A stretch of DNA of 64,000 nt from Alphaproteobacteria bacterium (GTDB lineage: Bacteria > Pseudomonadota > Alphaproteobacteria > Geminicoccales > Geminicoccaceae), in the NCBI GenBank assembly GCA_026990035.1, contig JALSIM010000026.1:62001-126000 (forward strand), read 5' to 3'. The position numbers and the translations under genes were made by a program. Every line of letters begins with the position of its first letter. The stretch's first letter is position 1. Below are positions 1 to 9,691 of the stretch, in pieces. The notes beneath the pieces were generated by a model. It did no database searches. It was given only the letters and a program-made list of their open reading frames with translations, and had not been told where the DNA came from.

Positions 1-1565
1 CGCACCTCGCGCTCGAGACCGGCGATGGCCTCCTCGAGCTCGCCGACCAGCCCCTCCTCGAGCACCTTCTCGATCGCCTTCTGACGGATCGTGCGCACAT
101 CGGCGAGGCCGATCCCGTAGGCCGACAGTACCGAGGCGAAAGGATGGATCATGATCCGGCCGATCGACAGCAGATCGGCCACCTGGCAGGCGTGTTGCGC
201 CCCCGCGCCGCCGAAGCAGACGAGGGTGTAGCGGGAGGTGTCGATCCCGCGCTGGATGGTGATCTTCTTGATGGCGTTGGCCATGTTGTCGTTGGCGATG
301 GCGAGGCAGCCCTGGGCGATCTCGAGCGGGCTGCGGGCGACCCCGGTCCGTTCCCGGACCTCGCGGGCGAGCGCCTCGAAACGCTGCTTCACCACCTCGG
401 CGTCGAGCGGCTGGTCGGCGCCGGGACCGAACACGCGGGGAAAGAACTCGGGCAGCAGTTTGCCCACCATCAGATTGGCGTCGGTGACCGCGAGCGGCCC
501 GCCGCGACGGTAGCAGGCGGGACCGGGATCGGCGCCGGCACTCTCCGGCCCCACCCGGAAGCGCGAACCGTCGAAGGTGATGATCGAGCCGCCGCCGGCC
601 GCCACCGTGTGGATCTTCATCATCGGCGCCCGCATGCGCACTCCGGCGACCTCGGTCTCGAAGGCGCGCTCGTACTGGCCGGCGTAATGGGACACGTCGG
701 TCGAGGTGCCGCCCATGTCGAAGCCGATGATGTGATCGAAACCGGCGATCCGTGCGGTCTTCACCGCGCCGACGATGCCGCCGGCGGGCCCGGAGAGAAT
801 GGCATCCTTGCCCTGGAAGCGATGGGCGTCGACGAGACCGCCGTTGGACTGCATGAACATCAGCCGGACATCGCCGAGTTCGGCCGCCACCCGATCGACG
901 TAGGCGCGCAGGATGGGCGAGAGATAGGCGTCGACCACCGTGGTGTCGCCGCGACCGACGATCTTGATGAGCGGGCTGACCTCGTGGCTCGTCGAAATCT
1001 GGGTGAACCCGATCTCGCGGGCGATCCGCGCGAGCCGCTGTTCGTGCTGCGGGAAGCGGTAGCCGTGCATGGAGACGATGGCCACCGACCGGAACCCTTC
1101 GTCGAAGGCCTCCTGCAGCACGGTCCGCGCCTGCCGCTCGTCGAGCGGCCGGTCGATGCGGCCATCGGCCCTGAGCCGCTCGTCGATCTCCACCACCTTG
1201 GAATAGAGCTGCTCGGGCAGCGTGATGTGACGGGCGAAGATGTCCGGCCGATCCTGATAACCGATCCGCAGGCAATCCCGGAAGCCGCGGGTGATCGCCA
1301 GCACCGTCGGTGTCCCCTTGCGTTCGAGGAGAGCGTTGGTGGCCACCGTCGTGCCCATCTTCACGGCCTCGATCCGCGTCGCCGGAATGGGAGCGTCCCG
1401 GGAAATCCCGAGAATGTCACGGATGCCCTGGAGGGAGGCGTCCGCATACTGCTCGGGATTTTCCGACAGCAGCTTGTGAATGCGGATCGAGCCGTCGGGT
1501 GCCCGCGCCACCACGTCGGTGAAGGTGCCGCCACGATCGATCCAGAACTGCCAGCCGTCGGCCAT
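1..1565 (-). CDS. Hydantoinase/5-oxoprolinase family protein (partial, C-terminus off left edge)
   Basis: Reverse-strand gene entering from the left edge; the ATG at 1565 leaves about 521 codons visible. The start WQFWIDRGGTFTDVVAR carries the phosphate-binding loop of the actin-like ATPase fold in HyuA/5-oxoprolinase proteins. A second motif, GFDMGGTSTDV, falls near residues 280-290 and FGGAGAQHA near 450, in family order. The family opens 5-oxoproline or hydantoin rings with ATP. The wording HKLLSENPEQY near the N-terminus is closer to 5-oxoprolinase (single chain of about 1200 residues) than to stand-alone HyuA. Whether the HyuB-like half is fused cannot be seen. A GTG six bases upstream is an alternative start. 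Confidence 0.85.
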   Translation of the reverse strand, partial: MADGWQFWIDRGGTFTDVVARAPDGSIRIHKLLSENPEQYADASLQGIRDILGISRDAPIPATRIEAVKMGTTVATNALLERKGTPTVLAITRGFRDCLRIGYQDRPDIFARHITLPEQLYSKVVEIDERLRADGRIDRPLDERQARTVLQEAFDEGFRSVAIVSMHGYRFPQHEQRLARIAREIGFTQISTSHEVSPLIKIVGRGDTTVVDAYLSPILRAYVDRVAAELGDVRLMFMQSNGGLVDAHRFQGKDAILSGPAGGIVGAVKTARIAGFDHIIGFDMGGTSTDVSHYAGQYERAFETEVAGVRMRAPMMKIHTVAAGGGSIITFDGSRFRVGPESAGADPGPACYRRGGPLAVTDANLMVGKLLPEFFPRVFGPGADQPLDAEVVKQRFEALAREVRERTGVARSPLEIAQGCLAIANDNMANAIKKITIQRGIDTSRYTLVCFGGAGAQHACQVADLLSIGRIMIHPFASVLSAYGIGLADVRTIRQKAIEKVLEEGLVGELEEAIAGLEREV

Positions 1566-1770
1566 CGCCACGATCCCCCGCCGGAGCACGAACCGGGCGG
1601 TCTATAGCCGAGGCGGCCCCGGCCGTCACCACCGGTGCGGCCCGGACGAGCCTCCTGCCGGGCGCCCCGACGATCCGCTCTCGCGGTCACCGGCCGAAGC
1701 CCCATCGGGACCCTCCCGCCGGAGAGCCGCGACGGTCCGTCCGTCTGGCGGTTGCACGGAGCGACCCCAT

Positions 1771-1787
1771 ATGTTGCAACGCAACAT
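1771..1787. promoter_or_regulatory. Inverted repeat ATGTTGC-N3-GCAACAT upstream of phaC (PhaR-like operator candidate)
   Basis: A perfect 7-base inverted repeat with a 3-base spacer lies 21 bases before the phaC start. Its core, TGC-N3-GCA, resembles the TGC/GCA-type site described for the PHA regulator PhaR in alphaproteobacteria. Placement between the divergent hydantoinase and phaC genes suits repression or autoregulation of PHA genes. PhaR itself is not in the window. Confidence 0.45.
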
Positions 1788-1808
1788 CACGCGACGGAGA
1801 GAGCCGCA

Positions 1809-3671
1809 ATGGGAGAAGCCGGGACCCGCCGCAAGCGTCACGCCGCCGCGCCGCCGCGGGCCGAGGATCACGGCCTGCGCCCGGCGGCGGTTCGTCCGGT
1901 CCACGGTCCCGGGCGACGACGGAAGGAGGCGGTTCCGCCGCCTCTCCCCTTCGCCCCCTCCTGGGAGAATCTCGACCGGTTGCTGCACGCCTTCCAGGCC
2001 CGGTTCACCGGCGGTTTTTCACCGCCCGGCACGGCGCTCGCCCGCCTCGACTGGTGGATGCATCTGGCCAACGCCCCCGGCCGCCAGGCGGCCCTGGCGC
2101 AGAAGGCCTGGTTCGACGGCATCCAACTCGTGACCTGGGCCGGGCGGGCGATGCTCGGGCGGAACGAACCCGGCCCCTTCCAGCCCGCCGAGCACGACCG
2201 GCGCTTCCGCCATCCCGACTGGGAGCGTCCGCCCTTCAACATCCTCGCCCAGACCCATCTGGCGGTGCAGGATTTCTGGGACGCCGCCACCTGTGATCTG
2301 CGCGGCGTCGGCACCCGTCATCGCCAGCAGATCAACTTCATGGTGCGCCAGGATCTCGACCGGCTGGCGCCGAGCAACTTCCCCTGGGCCAATCCCGAGG
2401 TGATCCGCCGCACCCTCGCCGAGGGCGGTACGAATTTCCTGCGCGGCTTCGGCTACTTCCTCGAGGATCTGGAACGCCAGCTCACCGGCGAGCCGCAGGC
2501 CGGCACCGAGAAGTTCCGACCGGGACGCGAAGTGGCGGTCACCCCCGGTCGGGTGGTCTACCGCAACGAGCTGATCGAGCTCGTCCAGTATGCGCCGGCC
2601 ACCGACGCGGTCCGGCCCGAGCCGGTGCTGATCGTCCCGGCCTGGATCATGAAATACTACATCCTCGACCTCTCGCCCCACAATTCGCTGGTGCGGCATC
2701 TGGTCGAACAGGGCTTCACCGTGTTCATGATCTCCTGGAAGAACCCCGGCGCCGAGGATCGCGATCTTTCCTTCGACGACTATCGGCGTCTGGGGGTGAT
2801 GGCCGCCCTCGAGACGGTTGGGCGCATCCTCCCCGAGCGCAAGGTCCATGCGCTGGGCTACTGCCTCGGCGGCACCCTGCTGGCCATCGCCGCCGCCAAG
2901 ATGGCCCGCGACGGCGAGGAGCGTCTCGCAAGTCTGACCCTGCTGGCCGCCCAGACCGACTTCACCGAGGCCGGCGAGCTCATGCTGTTCATCGACGAGA
3001 GCGCGCTCGCCTGGCTCGAAGACATGATGTGGGACCAGGGCTATCTCGACTCCCGGCAGATGGCCGGCACCTTCCAGCTCCTGCGTTCCGCCGACCTCGT
3101 CTGGTCGCGCATGGTCCGCGAGTACATGCTCGGCGAGCGCGAGGAGCTCACCGATCTGATGGCCTGGAGCAAGGACGCGACCCGGATGCCGGCGCGCATG
3201 CACAGCGAATATCTGCGCCATCTGTTCCTCGAGAACCGCCTCTCGCGCGGTCGCTACGCCGTCGAGGGGCGTCCGGTCGTGCTGACCGACATCCGGGTGC
3301 CGATCTTCGTGGTCGGGACCGAGAAGGATCACATCGCCCCCTGGCAGTCGGTCTACAAGATCCGCCTCCTGACCGACACCGAGGTCACCTTCGTTCTCGC
3401 CTCCGGTGGCCACAATGCCGGCATCGTTTCGGAACCCGGCCGACCGGGCCGGCATTTCCGCATCCGCAGGATGCCCGAGGACGAGCCCTACATTCCGCCC
3501 GACGCCTGGCCGGCGCTGGCGGAATATCGCGAGGGCTCCTGGTGGCCGGCCTGGTGCGACTGGCTGGGCGGGCACAGCGGTGCGCCCGGCCCGCCGCCCC
3601 CGATGGGCGCACCGGAAGCGGGATTGCCGCCGCTGATGCCGGCGCCCGGAAGCTACGTGCTGATGCGGTGA
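1809..3671 (+). CDS. phaC: Class I poly(3-hydroxyalkanoate) synthase
   Basis: Polymerises (R)-3-hydroxyacyl-CoA, typically 3-hydroxybutyryl-CoA, into storage polyester on the granule surface. The ATG at 1809 follows GGAGAG and gives 620 residues, near the 580-620 of class I enzymes; longer in-frame upstream starts lack support. The lipase-like box GYCLGG has its nucleophile at Cys352; Asp507 ([10 protein letters not shown]) and His535 (SGGHNAG) complete the triad. The stretch [15 protein letters not shown] is typical of class I. The N-terminal 60 residues are Arg/Pro-rich and variable. No phaA, phaB or phasin gene is next to it. The next gene is fhs, 121 bases downstream. Confidence 0.96.
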   Translation: MGEAGTRRKRHAAAPPRAEDHGLRPAAVRPVHGPGRRRKEAVPPPLPFAPSWENLDRLLHAFQARFTGGFSPPGTALARLDWWMHLANAPGRQAALAQKAWFDGIQLVTWAGRAMLGRNEPGPFQPAEHDRRFRHPDWERPPFNILAQTHLAVQDFWDAATCDLRGVGTRHRQQINFMVRQDLDRLAPSNFPWANPEVIRRTLAEGGTNFLRGFGYFLEDLERQLTGEPQAGTEKFRPGREVAVTPGRVVYRNELIELVQYAPATDAVRPEPVLIVPAWIMKYYILDLSPHNSLVRHLVEQGFTVFMISWKNPGAEDRDLSFDDYRRLGVMAALETVGRILPERKVHALGYCLGGTLLAIAAAKMARDGEERLASLTLLAAQTDFTEAGELMLFIDESALAWLEDMMWDQGYLDSRQMAGTFQLLRSADLVWSRMVREYMLGEREELTDLMAWSKDATRMPARMHSEYLRHLFLENRLSRGRYAVEGRPVVLTDIRVPIFVVGTEKDHIAPWQSVYKIRLLTDTEVTFVLASGGHNAGIVSEPGRPGRHFRIRRMPEDEPYIPPDAWPALAEYREGSWWPAWCDWLGGHSGAPGPPPPMGAPEAGLPPLMPAPGSYVLMR

Positions 3672-3792
3672 GCATCCGGGGGCGGCCTTTTTTCGCAAGC
3701 CGTTGACGTTTCCGCCCCTTGTCGCCAGCACTGCCGGCGGCGGATCGTGCCGCCGCTTCCGGACGCCGACACATCAGGGGGAGGTGGGAACC

Positions 3793-5487
3793 GTGGGCGA
3801 AGTGAAGAGCGATATCGAGATCGCGCGCGGCGCGGCGATGCGGCCGATCGCCGAAGTCGCCGCCGGCCTCGGCATTCCCGAGGAGGCGCTGCACCATTTC
3901 GGCCGCTGGATCGCCAAGATCGACTTCGATTTCATCGACCGCCTCGCCGATCGTCCCGACGGCAAGCTGGTGCTGGTCACCGCCATCTCCCCGACCCCGG
4001 CCGGGGAGGGCAAGACGACGACCACGGTGGGGCTCGGCGACGCCCTCAACCGCATCGGCAGGAAGACCGCGATCTGCCTGCGCGAACCCAGCCTCGGTCC
4101 CTGCTTCGGCCTCAAGGGCGGTGCCGCCGGCGGCGGTCACGCCCAGGTGGTGCCGATGGAGAACATCAACCTCCATTTCACCGGCGATTTCCACGCCATC
4201 GGCGCCGCCAACAATCTCCTGGCGGCGATGATCGACAACCACGTCCACTGGAGCAACGGCCTCGGCATCGACACCCGCCGCATCACCTGGCGCCGGGTGG
4301 TGGACATGAACGACCGGGCGCTGCGCCGGATCACCGTCGGCCTCGGCGGCGTGGGCAACGGCTTCGCCCGCGAGGACGGGTTCGACATCACCGTCGCCTC
4401 GGAAGTGATGGCGGTCTTCTGCCTGGCCCGTGATCTCGCCGATCTGGAGGCACGGCTCGGGCGCATGATCGTCGCCCGCACCCGCGACCGCGAGCCGGTG
4501 CTGGCCCGCGATCTCGGCGCCGCCGGAGCGATGACCGTGCTGCTTCGCGACGCGCTGATGCCCAATCTGGTGCAGACGCTCGAGAACAATCCGGCCTTCG
4601 TCCACGGCGGCCCCTTCGCCAACATCGCCCATGGCTGCAATTCGGTGATCGCCACCCGTACCGCCCTCAAGCTCGCCGATTTCGTGGTCACCGAGGCCGG
4701 CTTCGGAGCCGATCTGGGGGCCGAGAAGTTCTTCGACATCAAATGCCGCAAGGCCGATCTCGAGCCCGCCGTGGCGGTGATCGTCGCCACCGTGCGGGCG
4801 CTCAAGATGCACGGTGGGGTCGCGCGCGAGAATCTCGGTGCGGAGAACGTGGAGGCGCTGGAAAAGGGGCTCGCCAATCTCGAGCGCCATGTCCTCAACC
4901 TCCGCAAGTTCGGTGTCCCGAGCGTGGTCGCGATCAATCGCTTCACCACCGACACCGCGGCCGAGCACGAGACGATCCGGCGCTTCTGCCACGACGAGCT
5001 CGGGATCGAGTCCTTCGTCTGTTCGCACTGGGCCGAGGGCTCGGCGGGCGCCGAAGAACTCGCCCGGCACGTGGTCGAGCTGTGCGAAGCGCCGCGGGCC
5101 AGGGACGGGCGCGGCTTCCGTTTCCTCTACCCCGACGAAATGCCGCTCTGGGACAAGATGCGGACCATCGCCACCGAGCTCTACGGCGCTTCCGACATCA
5201 TCGCCGACAAGAAGGTTCGGGCTCAGTTCCGCGAATTCGAGGCGGCCGGCTACGGCCATTTCCCGATCTGCGTGGCCAAGACCCAGTACAGCTTTTCCAC
5301 CGATCCCGAACTGCGCGGCGCGCCAACCGGCCATGTCGTACCGATCCGCGAGCTGCGGCTTTCGGGCGGGGCCGAGTTCCTGGTGGTGATCTGCGGCGAG
5401 ATCATGACCATGCCCGGTCTGCCCCGCCGCCCGGCCGCCGAGCGCATCCGCATCGACGCGCAGGGACGCGTCGAAGGGCTCTTCTGA
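3793..5487 (+). CDS. fhs: Formate--tetrahydrofolate ligase
   Basis: ATP-dependent formation of 10-formyl-tetrahydrofolate from formate, in the cytosolic C1 pathway. The P-loop [10 protein letters not shown] lies at residues 68-77, and KSDIEIA near the N-terminus is the family opening. The GTG at 3793 follows GGGGAGG and gives 564 residues, the normal length of about 556-560 plus a few; the in-frame ATG 90 bases earlier would add an unlikely tail. It stands alone between phaC and a convergent chemoreceptor gene. With metF and metH elsewhere in the window it implies an active folate C1 cycle, but no folD or purU is adjacent. Confidence 0.96.
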   Translation: MGEVKSDIEIARGAAMRPIAEVAAGLGIPEEALHHFGRWIAKIDFDFIDRLADRPDGKLVLVTAISPTPAGEGKTTTTVGLGDALNRIGRKTAICLREPSLGPCFGLKGGAAGGGHAQVVPMENINLHFTGDFHAIGAANNLLAAMIDNHVHWSNGLGIDTRRITWRRVVDMNDRALRRITVGLGGVGNGFAREDGFDITVASEVMAVFCLARDLADLEARLGRMIVARTRDREPVLARDLGAAGAMTVLLRDALMPNLVQTLENNPAFVHGGPFANIAHGCNSVIATRTALKLADFVVTEAGFGADLGAEKFFDIKCRKADLEPAVAVIVATVRALKMHGGVARENLGAENVEALEKGLANLERHVLNLRKFGVPSVVAINRFTTDTAAEHETIRRFCHDELGIESFVCSHWAEGSAGAEELARHVVELCEAPRARDGRGFRFLYPDEMPLWDKMRTIATELYGASDIIADKKVRAQFREFEAAGYGHFPICVAKTQYSFSTDPELRGAPTGHVVPIRELRLSGGAEFLVVICGEIMTMPGLPRRPAAERIRIDAQGRVEGLF

Positions 5488-5501
5488 GGCCACCGCGAGG
5501 G

Positions 5502-5528
5502 AGCGGGCGGCCCGTCAGGCCGCCCGCT
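5502..5528. terminator. Strong stem-loop between convergent fhs and chemoreceptor genes
   Basis: A perfect 11-base inverted repeat (AGCGGGCGGCC and its complement) with a 5-base loop sits 14 bases after the fhs stop. The loop contains the stop codon of the reverse-strand chemoreceptor gene. There is no T-run on either side, so it may act as a bidirectional mRNA 3' end or Rho-assisted stop rather than a classic intrinsic terminator. Confidence 0.5.
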
Positions 5529-6732
5529 GTCCCCCCGCCTCCGGCACCCCCTCCTCCTCGAGCGCCCGCACCAGCCGTCGTGCATGTTCGCGAATACGGT
5601 CGGCGACGGTTTCGAGATGCGCCTCCCCGGCGGCATCTCCTTCCCGACGCGTCACCGCCCGATCGATGCGACCCGTGGCGTCGGATGCCCGCTGCAGCCG
5701 CTGGGCGATCTCGTCGATCACCGCACTCTGCTGTTCGACGGCGGTGGCGATGGCGGCCGCCGCCTGATCGGCCTCGCCGGCGGTGGCCATGATCACCTCG
5801 ATGCTGCCCCCGACCTTGTCCACCGCCGCCTTCATCTGCTCGATGCGGCGGTCGATGTCTTCGGTGGCCGCCGCCGTCTGCTGGGCGAGCGCCTTCACTT
5901 CGCCGGCGACCACCGCGAAGCTGCGTCCGGCGGCTCCCGCTCGTGCCGCCTCGATGGTCGCGTTGAGCGCGAGCAGGGTCGTCTGATCGGCGATCTGACG
6001 GATGGTTTCGACGATGGAGGCGATGCGGCCCGCGGCATCGCCGAGCCGGTCGGCCTCCTCCCGCGACTGCCGGGTCTCGTCCACACACCGCCGGGCGACT
6101 TCCGCGGAAACACCGGTGTTGCGGCCGATCTCCCCGACCGCCGCCGAAAGCTGTTCGACCGCGGCGGCGATACTCTGCATGTCCTCCGAACTCTCGCGGG
6201 TGGCCTCGCCGAGGCGCTCGCGCAGATCGACGAGCAGGTCGGCGCCGCGTTCGAGCTCGCCGCAGATGTCGCGGAGCGCCGCGACCCGTTCCCCGCAGTC
6301 CTCCGTGGTGCCACCACGGGCCGCGAGTTCGCCGAGGAAGGCGCGAATTGCCCCCCAGGCGGCCTCTTCCCCGGCCGCGAGCTCGGCGGGAACGGGCTCC
6401 CCTCGCACCGCAGCCTCGAGCATGACGCGGAAGCGTGCGGGCAGCTCCCGTTCCCGTGCGCGCAGGCGGCGCAGCGTCGCGGCAACCCGGCCGGCGACTC
6501 CGCCGGCCTCGGAGTCGCCGCCGCCGCTCTCGTCGATCACCCCGCCCAGGCGTCGCACGGAAAACCCGACACAGGTCGCAGCGAGGAATGCGCCCGCTGC
6601 GGCGAAGAGGATGGCCGAGGCGAGGAGGGGGGCGGAATCCACGATGAGGAGGGCCGCGAAACCGGCGCCGATGCCGGCCGCCAGAGACAGGACGAAGCTC
6701 AGCTCGAGCAGTGGCAGGTCTTTCGGACGCAC
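5515..6732 (-). CDS. Methyl-accepting chemotaxis-type signalling protein
   Basis: 405 residues starting from GTG, with AAGGAG eight bases upstream. Two hydrophobic helices (about 11-31 and 35-56) are separated by only a few residues, so there is no periplasmic sensor domain. A long coiled-coil region follows, with the conserved MCP hairpin tip at about 243-282 (IRQIADQTTLLALNATIEA, then SFAVVAGEVKALAQQT). The family signals to CheA/CheW. Lacking a ligand domain, it probably senses from the membrane or cytoplasm, or is a diverged member. A CtrA-like box lies 139 bases upstream. No cheA or cheW is adjacent; cheY and cheZ are 45 kb away. Confidence 0.9.
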   Translation of the reverse strand: MRPKDLPLLELSFVLSLAAGIGAGFAALLIVDSAPLLASAILFAAAGAFLAATCVGFSVRRLGGVIDESGGGDSEAGGVAGRVAATLRRLRARERELPARFRVMLEAAVRGEPVPAELAAGEEAAWGAIRAFLGELAARGGTTEDCGERVAALRDICGELERGADLLVDLRERLGEATRESSEDMQSIAAAVEQLSAAVGEIGRNTGVSAEVARRCVDETRQSREEADRLGDAAGRIASIVETIRQIADQTTLLALNATIEAARAGAAGRSFAVVAGEVKALAQQTAAATEDIDRRIEQMKAAVDKVGGSIEVIMATAGEADQAAAAIATAVEQQSAVIDEIAQRLQRASDATGRIDRAVTRREGDAAGEAHLETVADRIREHARRLVRALEEEGVPEAGGQRAA

Positions 6733-6828
6733 GTCGTCAACTCCTTGCTGCTACATTGGCAGGCCGTGCTTCCGACAATCCGAACTCCCGGCGGTCCGGT
6801 CGGAACGGCCCGACGCAGACTGAAGCCG

Positions 6829-6846
6829 ATGCGCATGCATGCGCAT
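6829..6846. repeat. Perfect 18-base palindrome in the chemoreceptor promoter region
   Basis: ATGCGCATGCATGCGCAT is its own reverse complement with no spacer. It sits 97 bases upstream of the chemoreceptor start and 72 bases past the end of the amine oxidase gene. It could be an operator for a dimeric or tetrameric regulator. The lack of a loop argues against an RNA terminator. Confidence 0.5.
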
Positions 6847-6870
6847 GGCCGGGTATGTACCCATGTCCGG

Positions 6871-6885
6871 TTAACGGAAGGTTGA
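6871..6885. promoter_or_regulatory. CtrA-like box (TTAA-N7-TTGA)
   Basis: TTAA, seven bases, then TTGA: one mismatch from the TTAA-N7-TTAA box bound by the alphaproteobacterial response regulator CtrA. It is upstream of the chemoreceptor gene, and a perfect copy of the box precedes the cheY operon, which suggests shared control of motility genes. A 12-base inverted repeat, GGGTATGTACCC, lies just beside it at 6851-6862. Confidence 0.4.
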
Positions 6886-6917
6886 CGCCGACGCGCTGGC
6901 GACGAGCCCCCTCCTGT

Positions 6918-8201
6918 TCACCGCCCGCCCGCCGGTCGCAGGCGTTCCACCCAACCGGCGACCGGGCCCGCCAGCGGCAGCGACCACCGCAGCAGCGGCG
7001 CATGCGGCCAGAATCGCGGGCGGCCCAGAACCGGAAGCGGCAGGTCGGCGGGCTCGGTACCGGTCAGACGGTCGGCGAGCACCCGGCCGGTGGCGGTGGC
7101 CAGGGCCACCCCCCGGCCGTTGTAACCGAAGGCGAGAAGCAGACCGGGTTCGGGCTCGGCGAGCTGCGGCAGACGGTTTTCCGTCAGCGCCACGAGGCCG
7201 CCCCAGGCGAACCGCCAGCTCGGCTCCAGATCGGGAAACAGCGCCCGCGCCCGCCGACGCAGCGCCGCGAAGGCGCGCTGGCGGCCGCGCTCGCCGACCG
7301 CCCCCCGTCCGCCGATGACGAACCGTCCCTCGGCGTCGAAGCGGAAATAGGTGAGCAGCCGCCTGGTGTCGGAGGCACAGATGCCGTCCCTCACGATCCG
7401 CTCGCGGACCGCGGCCGGTTGCGGCTCGCTCGCGATCTGCACCGACCACAACGGGAGGATGCAGCGGGACACCTCCGGAACAGGCGGCCCGCTGTAGGCG
7501 TTGGTGCAGCAGACGAGAACACCGCATCGCAGCTCGCCGCGCGGCGTGACGAGACGCCAGCCGTCACCGCTGCGGTCGATCTTCCGCACCGGGCTGCGGC
7601 AGAAGAGCCGGGCGCCGGCCGCCATCGCGGCCCGGGCGAGGCCCCGGGCGAACTTCAGGGGATGCAGGCTGCCGCCGCGGAAATCGAACAGCGCCCCGTG
7701 ATAGGCATCGGTACCGAGACGCTCGGCCACCTCGGCCCGCGACAGCAGCCGCAGGGAAGCGCCGAGGCGCGCCCATTGCGCCACCCGACGCTCGAGGGTC
7801 GGCAGATGGCCGGGGGCGGCCGCCGGCTGGAGCCAGCCTCCCCGCACCGCGTCGCAGGCGATCCGGTGCCGGGCGATCAGCTCGAACACCAGATCGGGCG
7901 CCGCACCGGCGAAGGCGGCGGCGCGGATCCCCCTTCCCGGTCCCCAGATCCGCTCGACCGCCTCCGGATCCTGCTTGAGCCCCGGGATCACCTGGCCGCC
8001 GTTGCGACCGGCGGCTCCCGCGCCGATCCCGCCGGCTTCGAGCAGGACCACCTCGCGCCCCCGTTCGGCCAGATGCAGAGCCGCGGAAAGTCCGGCGTAG
8101 CCACCGCCGACGACGGCGATCTCCGCCTGCCGCCGGTCTTCGAGCGGAGGCAGGGCGAGGGCCTCGCCCGCCGTCCATTGCCACAGATTCGTTTCGGTCA
8201 T
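6918..8201 (-). CDS. FAD-dependent amine/amino-acid oxidoreductase (DadA/PuuB-like)
   Basis: 427 residues from the ATG at 8201, preceded by GGAGCGGG; an open upstream extension is low-complexity and rejected. The Rossmann FAD motif GGGYAGLSAA is at 32-41, followed by GAGAAGRNGGQVIPG, the wording typical of gamma-glutamylputrescine oxidase and related DAO-family enzymes. A C-terminal GYNGRGVALAT closes the FAD domain. It probably oxidises an amine or N-substituted amino acid with O2 or a quinone; the substrate is unknown. No puu or other polyamine genes adjoin it. It is divergent from the nfeD operon. Confidence 0.85.
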   Translation of the reverse strand: MTETNLWQWTAGEALALPPLEDRRQAEIAVVGGGYAGLSAALHLAERGREVVLLEAGGIGAGAAGRNGGQVIPGLKQDPEAVERIWGPGRGIRAAAFAGAAPDLVFELIARHRIACDAVRGGWLQPAAAPGHLPTLERRVAQWARLGASLRLLSRAEVAERLGTDAYHGALFDFRGGSLHPLKFARGLARAAMAAGARLFCRSPVRKIDRSGDGWRLVTPRGELRCGVLVCCTNAYSGPPVPEVSRCILPLWSVQIASEPQPAAVRERIVRDGICASDTRRLLTYFRFDAEGRFVIGGRGAVGERGRQRAFAALRRRARALFPDLEPSWRFAWGGLVALTENRLPQLAEPEPGLLLAFGYNGRGVALATATGRVLADRLTGTEPADLPLPVLGRPRFWPHAPLLRWSLPLAGPVAGWVERLRPAGGR

Positions 8202-8320
8202 CGATCCCGCTCCCTCGCGCCGCCGTTCCCGCCGTCCGTGGCCGGTGACGCTTGCCGAAATTTCCGTGCTGGCCCATCCTGCACCTCTCGGAGGCTTCGG
8301 GCCACTGCGGGGGACGTGCC

Positions 8321-9685
8321 GTGATCCTACGCTGGATCCTCGGGGTCGCGCTGGCGCTCGGCCTGGTGGGAGCGGCCGGCGAGGCGCAGGAACCGAAGGG
8401 CCGCGCGCTGGTCTTCGAGATCGAAGGGCCGATCGGCCCGGCCACCAGCGACTATCTCGCGCGCGGCTTCGAACGCGCGATGCGGGAAGGGGCCTCCCTC
8501 GTCGTGCTGCGGATGGACACACCCGGCGGGCTCGACACCGCGATGCGCGAGATCATCCGCGACATCCTCGCAAGTCCCATCCCGGTGGCGGTCTGGGTGG
8601 GACCGAGCGGCGCCCGGGCCGCCAGCGCCGGGACCTACATCCTCTACGCCTCCCATGTCGCGGCCATGGCCCCGGGAACCAATCTCGGGGCGGCGACCCC
8701 GGTCGCCATCGGGGGCCTTCCGGGGGCACCCTCCTCCGAACCCGACGCCGAGGAGGGCGGGAAGGAAGAGGAAGCGGAATCCCCGCCGCCGCGACCCGGC
8801 ATGATGGACAAGGTGATGAACGACGCCGCCGCCTTCATCCGGGCGCTCGCACGGATGCGCGGCCGCAACGCCGACTGGGCGGAGAAGGCGGTGCGGGAGG
8901 CGGCCAGCCTGTCGGCGGAGGAAGCCCTGGAGCTCGGGGTGATCGACCTTCTCGCCCGGGATCTCGAGGAGCTGCTGGAGAAGATGGACGGGCGGGTGGT
9001 GGCGATCGGCCGCGAAGAGCTGGTGCTCGACACCGACGGGCTCGCTCTCGAACGGGTCGAACCCGACTGGCGGGCCAGGCTGCTGCAGATCGTCACCAAC
9101 CCCAACGTCGCCTACATCCTGATGCTGATCGGCATCTACGGCATCATCCTCGAGTTCTACAGTCCCGGCCTCACCGGACCCGGCCTGATCGGGGCCATCT
9201 CCCTGCTCCTGGCGCTCTACGCCTTCCAGGTCCTGCCCGTGAACTTCGCCGGCCTCGCGCTCGTCGCTCTCGGCGCCGCCCTGCTGGTGGCGGAAGCCTT
9301 CATCGGCAGTTTCGGCGCCCTGGGGGTGGCGGGCATCGCCGCACTGGTGGCTGGTGCGGTGATGCTGATGGACACCGAGGCCCCGGGCTTTACCATCTCG
9401 CTGTGGCTGGTGGGCGGGGTCGCCGCCGGCCTCGGCAGCCTGCTGCTGATGGCCATGGCGATGATCGCCCGCAGTCGCCTGCGTCGCGTGGTCATCGGTC
9501 CGGAGCGGATCCGCGGCACCCTCGCCGAAGTCCAGAGCTGGAGCGGAGATCGGGGCGTCGTGCGCTTCGAGGGCGAGGTCTGGGAAGCCCGGAGTACCCG
9601 GGCGTTGCGACCCGGAGCGCGTGTCCGGGTGACCGGTCGCGAGGGTCTCGTGCTGATCGTCGAACCGCTGTCCCGGGAGGAGTGA
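8321..9685 (+). CDS. nfeD: NfeD-family membrane-bound serine protease
   Basis: A long-form NfeD: signal peptide (about 1-20), a ClpP/S49-like protease domain, then four or so membrane helices (about 255-390) and a C-terminal soluble OB-like domain. The nucleophile is probably Ser102 in RAASAGTYI and the general base Lys164 in MDKVMNDAAAFIR, matching the Ser-Lys dyad known from the archaeal PH1510 protease. The GTG at 8321 after GGGGGA gives 454 residues and a clean signal peptide; an in-frame ATG 69 bases upstream does not. It is followed six bases later by its usual partner, a slipin, and the pair probably acts in membrane quality control. Confidence 0.9.
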   Translation: MILRWILGVALALGLVGAAGEAQEPKGRALVFEIEGPIGPATSDYLARGFERAMREGASLVVLRMDTPGGLDTAMREIIRDILASPIPVAVWVGPSGARAASAGTYILYASHVAAMAPGTNLGAATPVAIGGLPGAPSSEPDAEEGGKEEEAESPPPRPGMMDKVMNDAAAFIRALARMRGRNADWAEKAVREAASLSAEEALELGVIDLLARDLEELLEKMDGRVVAIGREELVLDTDGLALERVEPDWRARLLQIVTNPNVAYILMLIGIYGIILEFYSPGLTGPGLIGAISLLLALYAFQVLPVNFAGLALVALGAALLVAEAFIGSFGALGVAGIAALVAGAVMLMDTEAPGFTISLWLVGGVAAGLGSLLLMAMAMIARSRLRRVVIGPERIRGTLAEVQSWSGDRGVVRFEGEVWEARSTRALRPGARVRVTGREGLVLIVEPLSREE

Positions 9686-9691
9686 TCCGCC

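Noticed and set aside
144-1607. A 487-codon plus-strand frame over the hydantoinase gene
   Set aside because: The reverse strand encodes clear family motifs; the plus-strand translation does not resemble any family.
3660-3693. Possible intrinsic terminator after phaC (six T residues at 3688-3693)
   Set aside because: Only a five-base-pair stem (GATGC/GCATC) precedes it, and eleven or so bases separate the stem from the T-run, so the shape is wrong.
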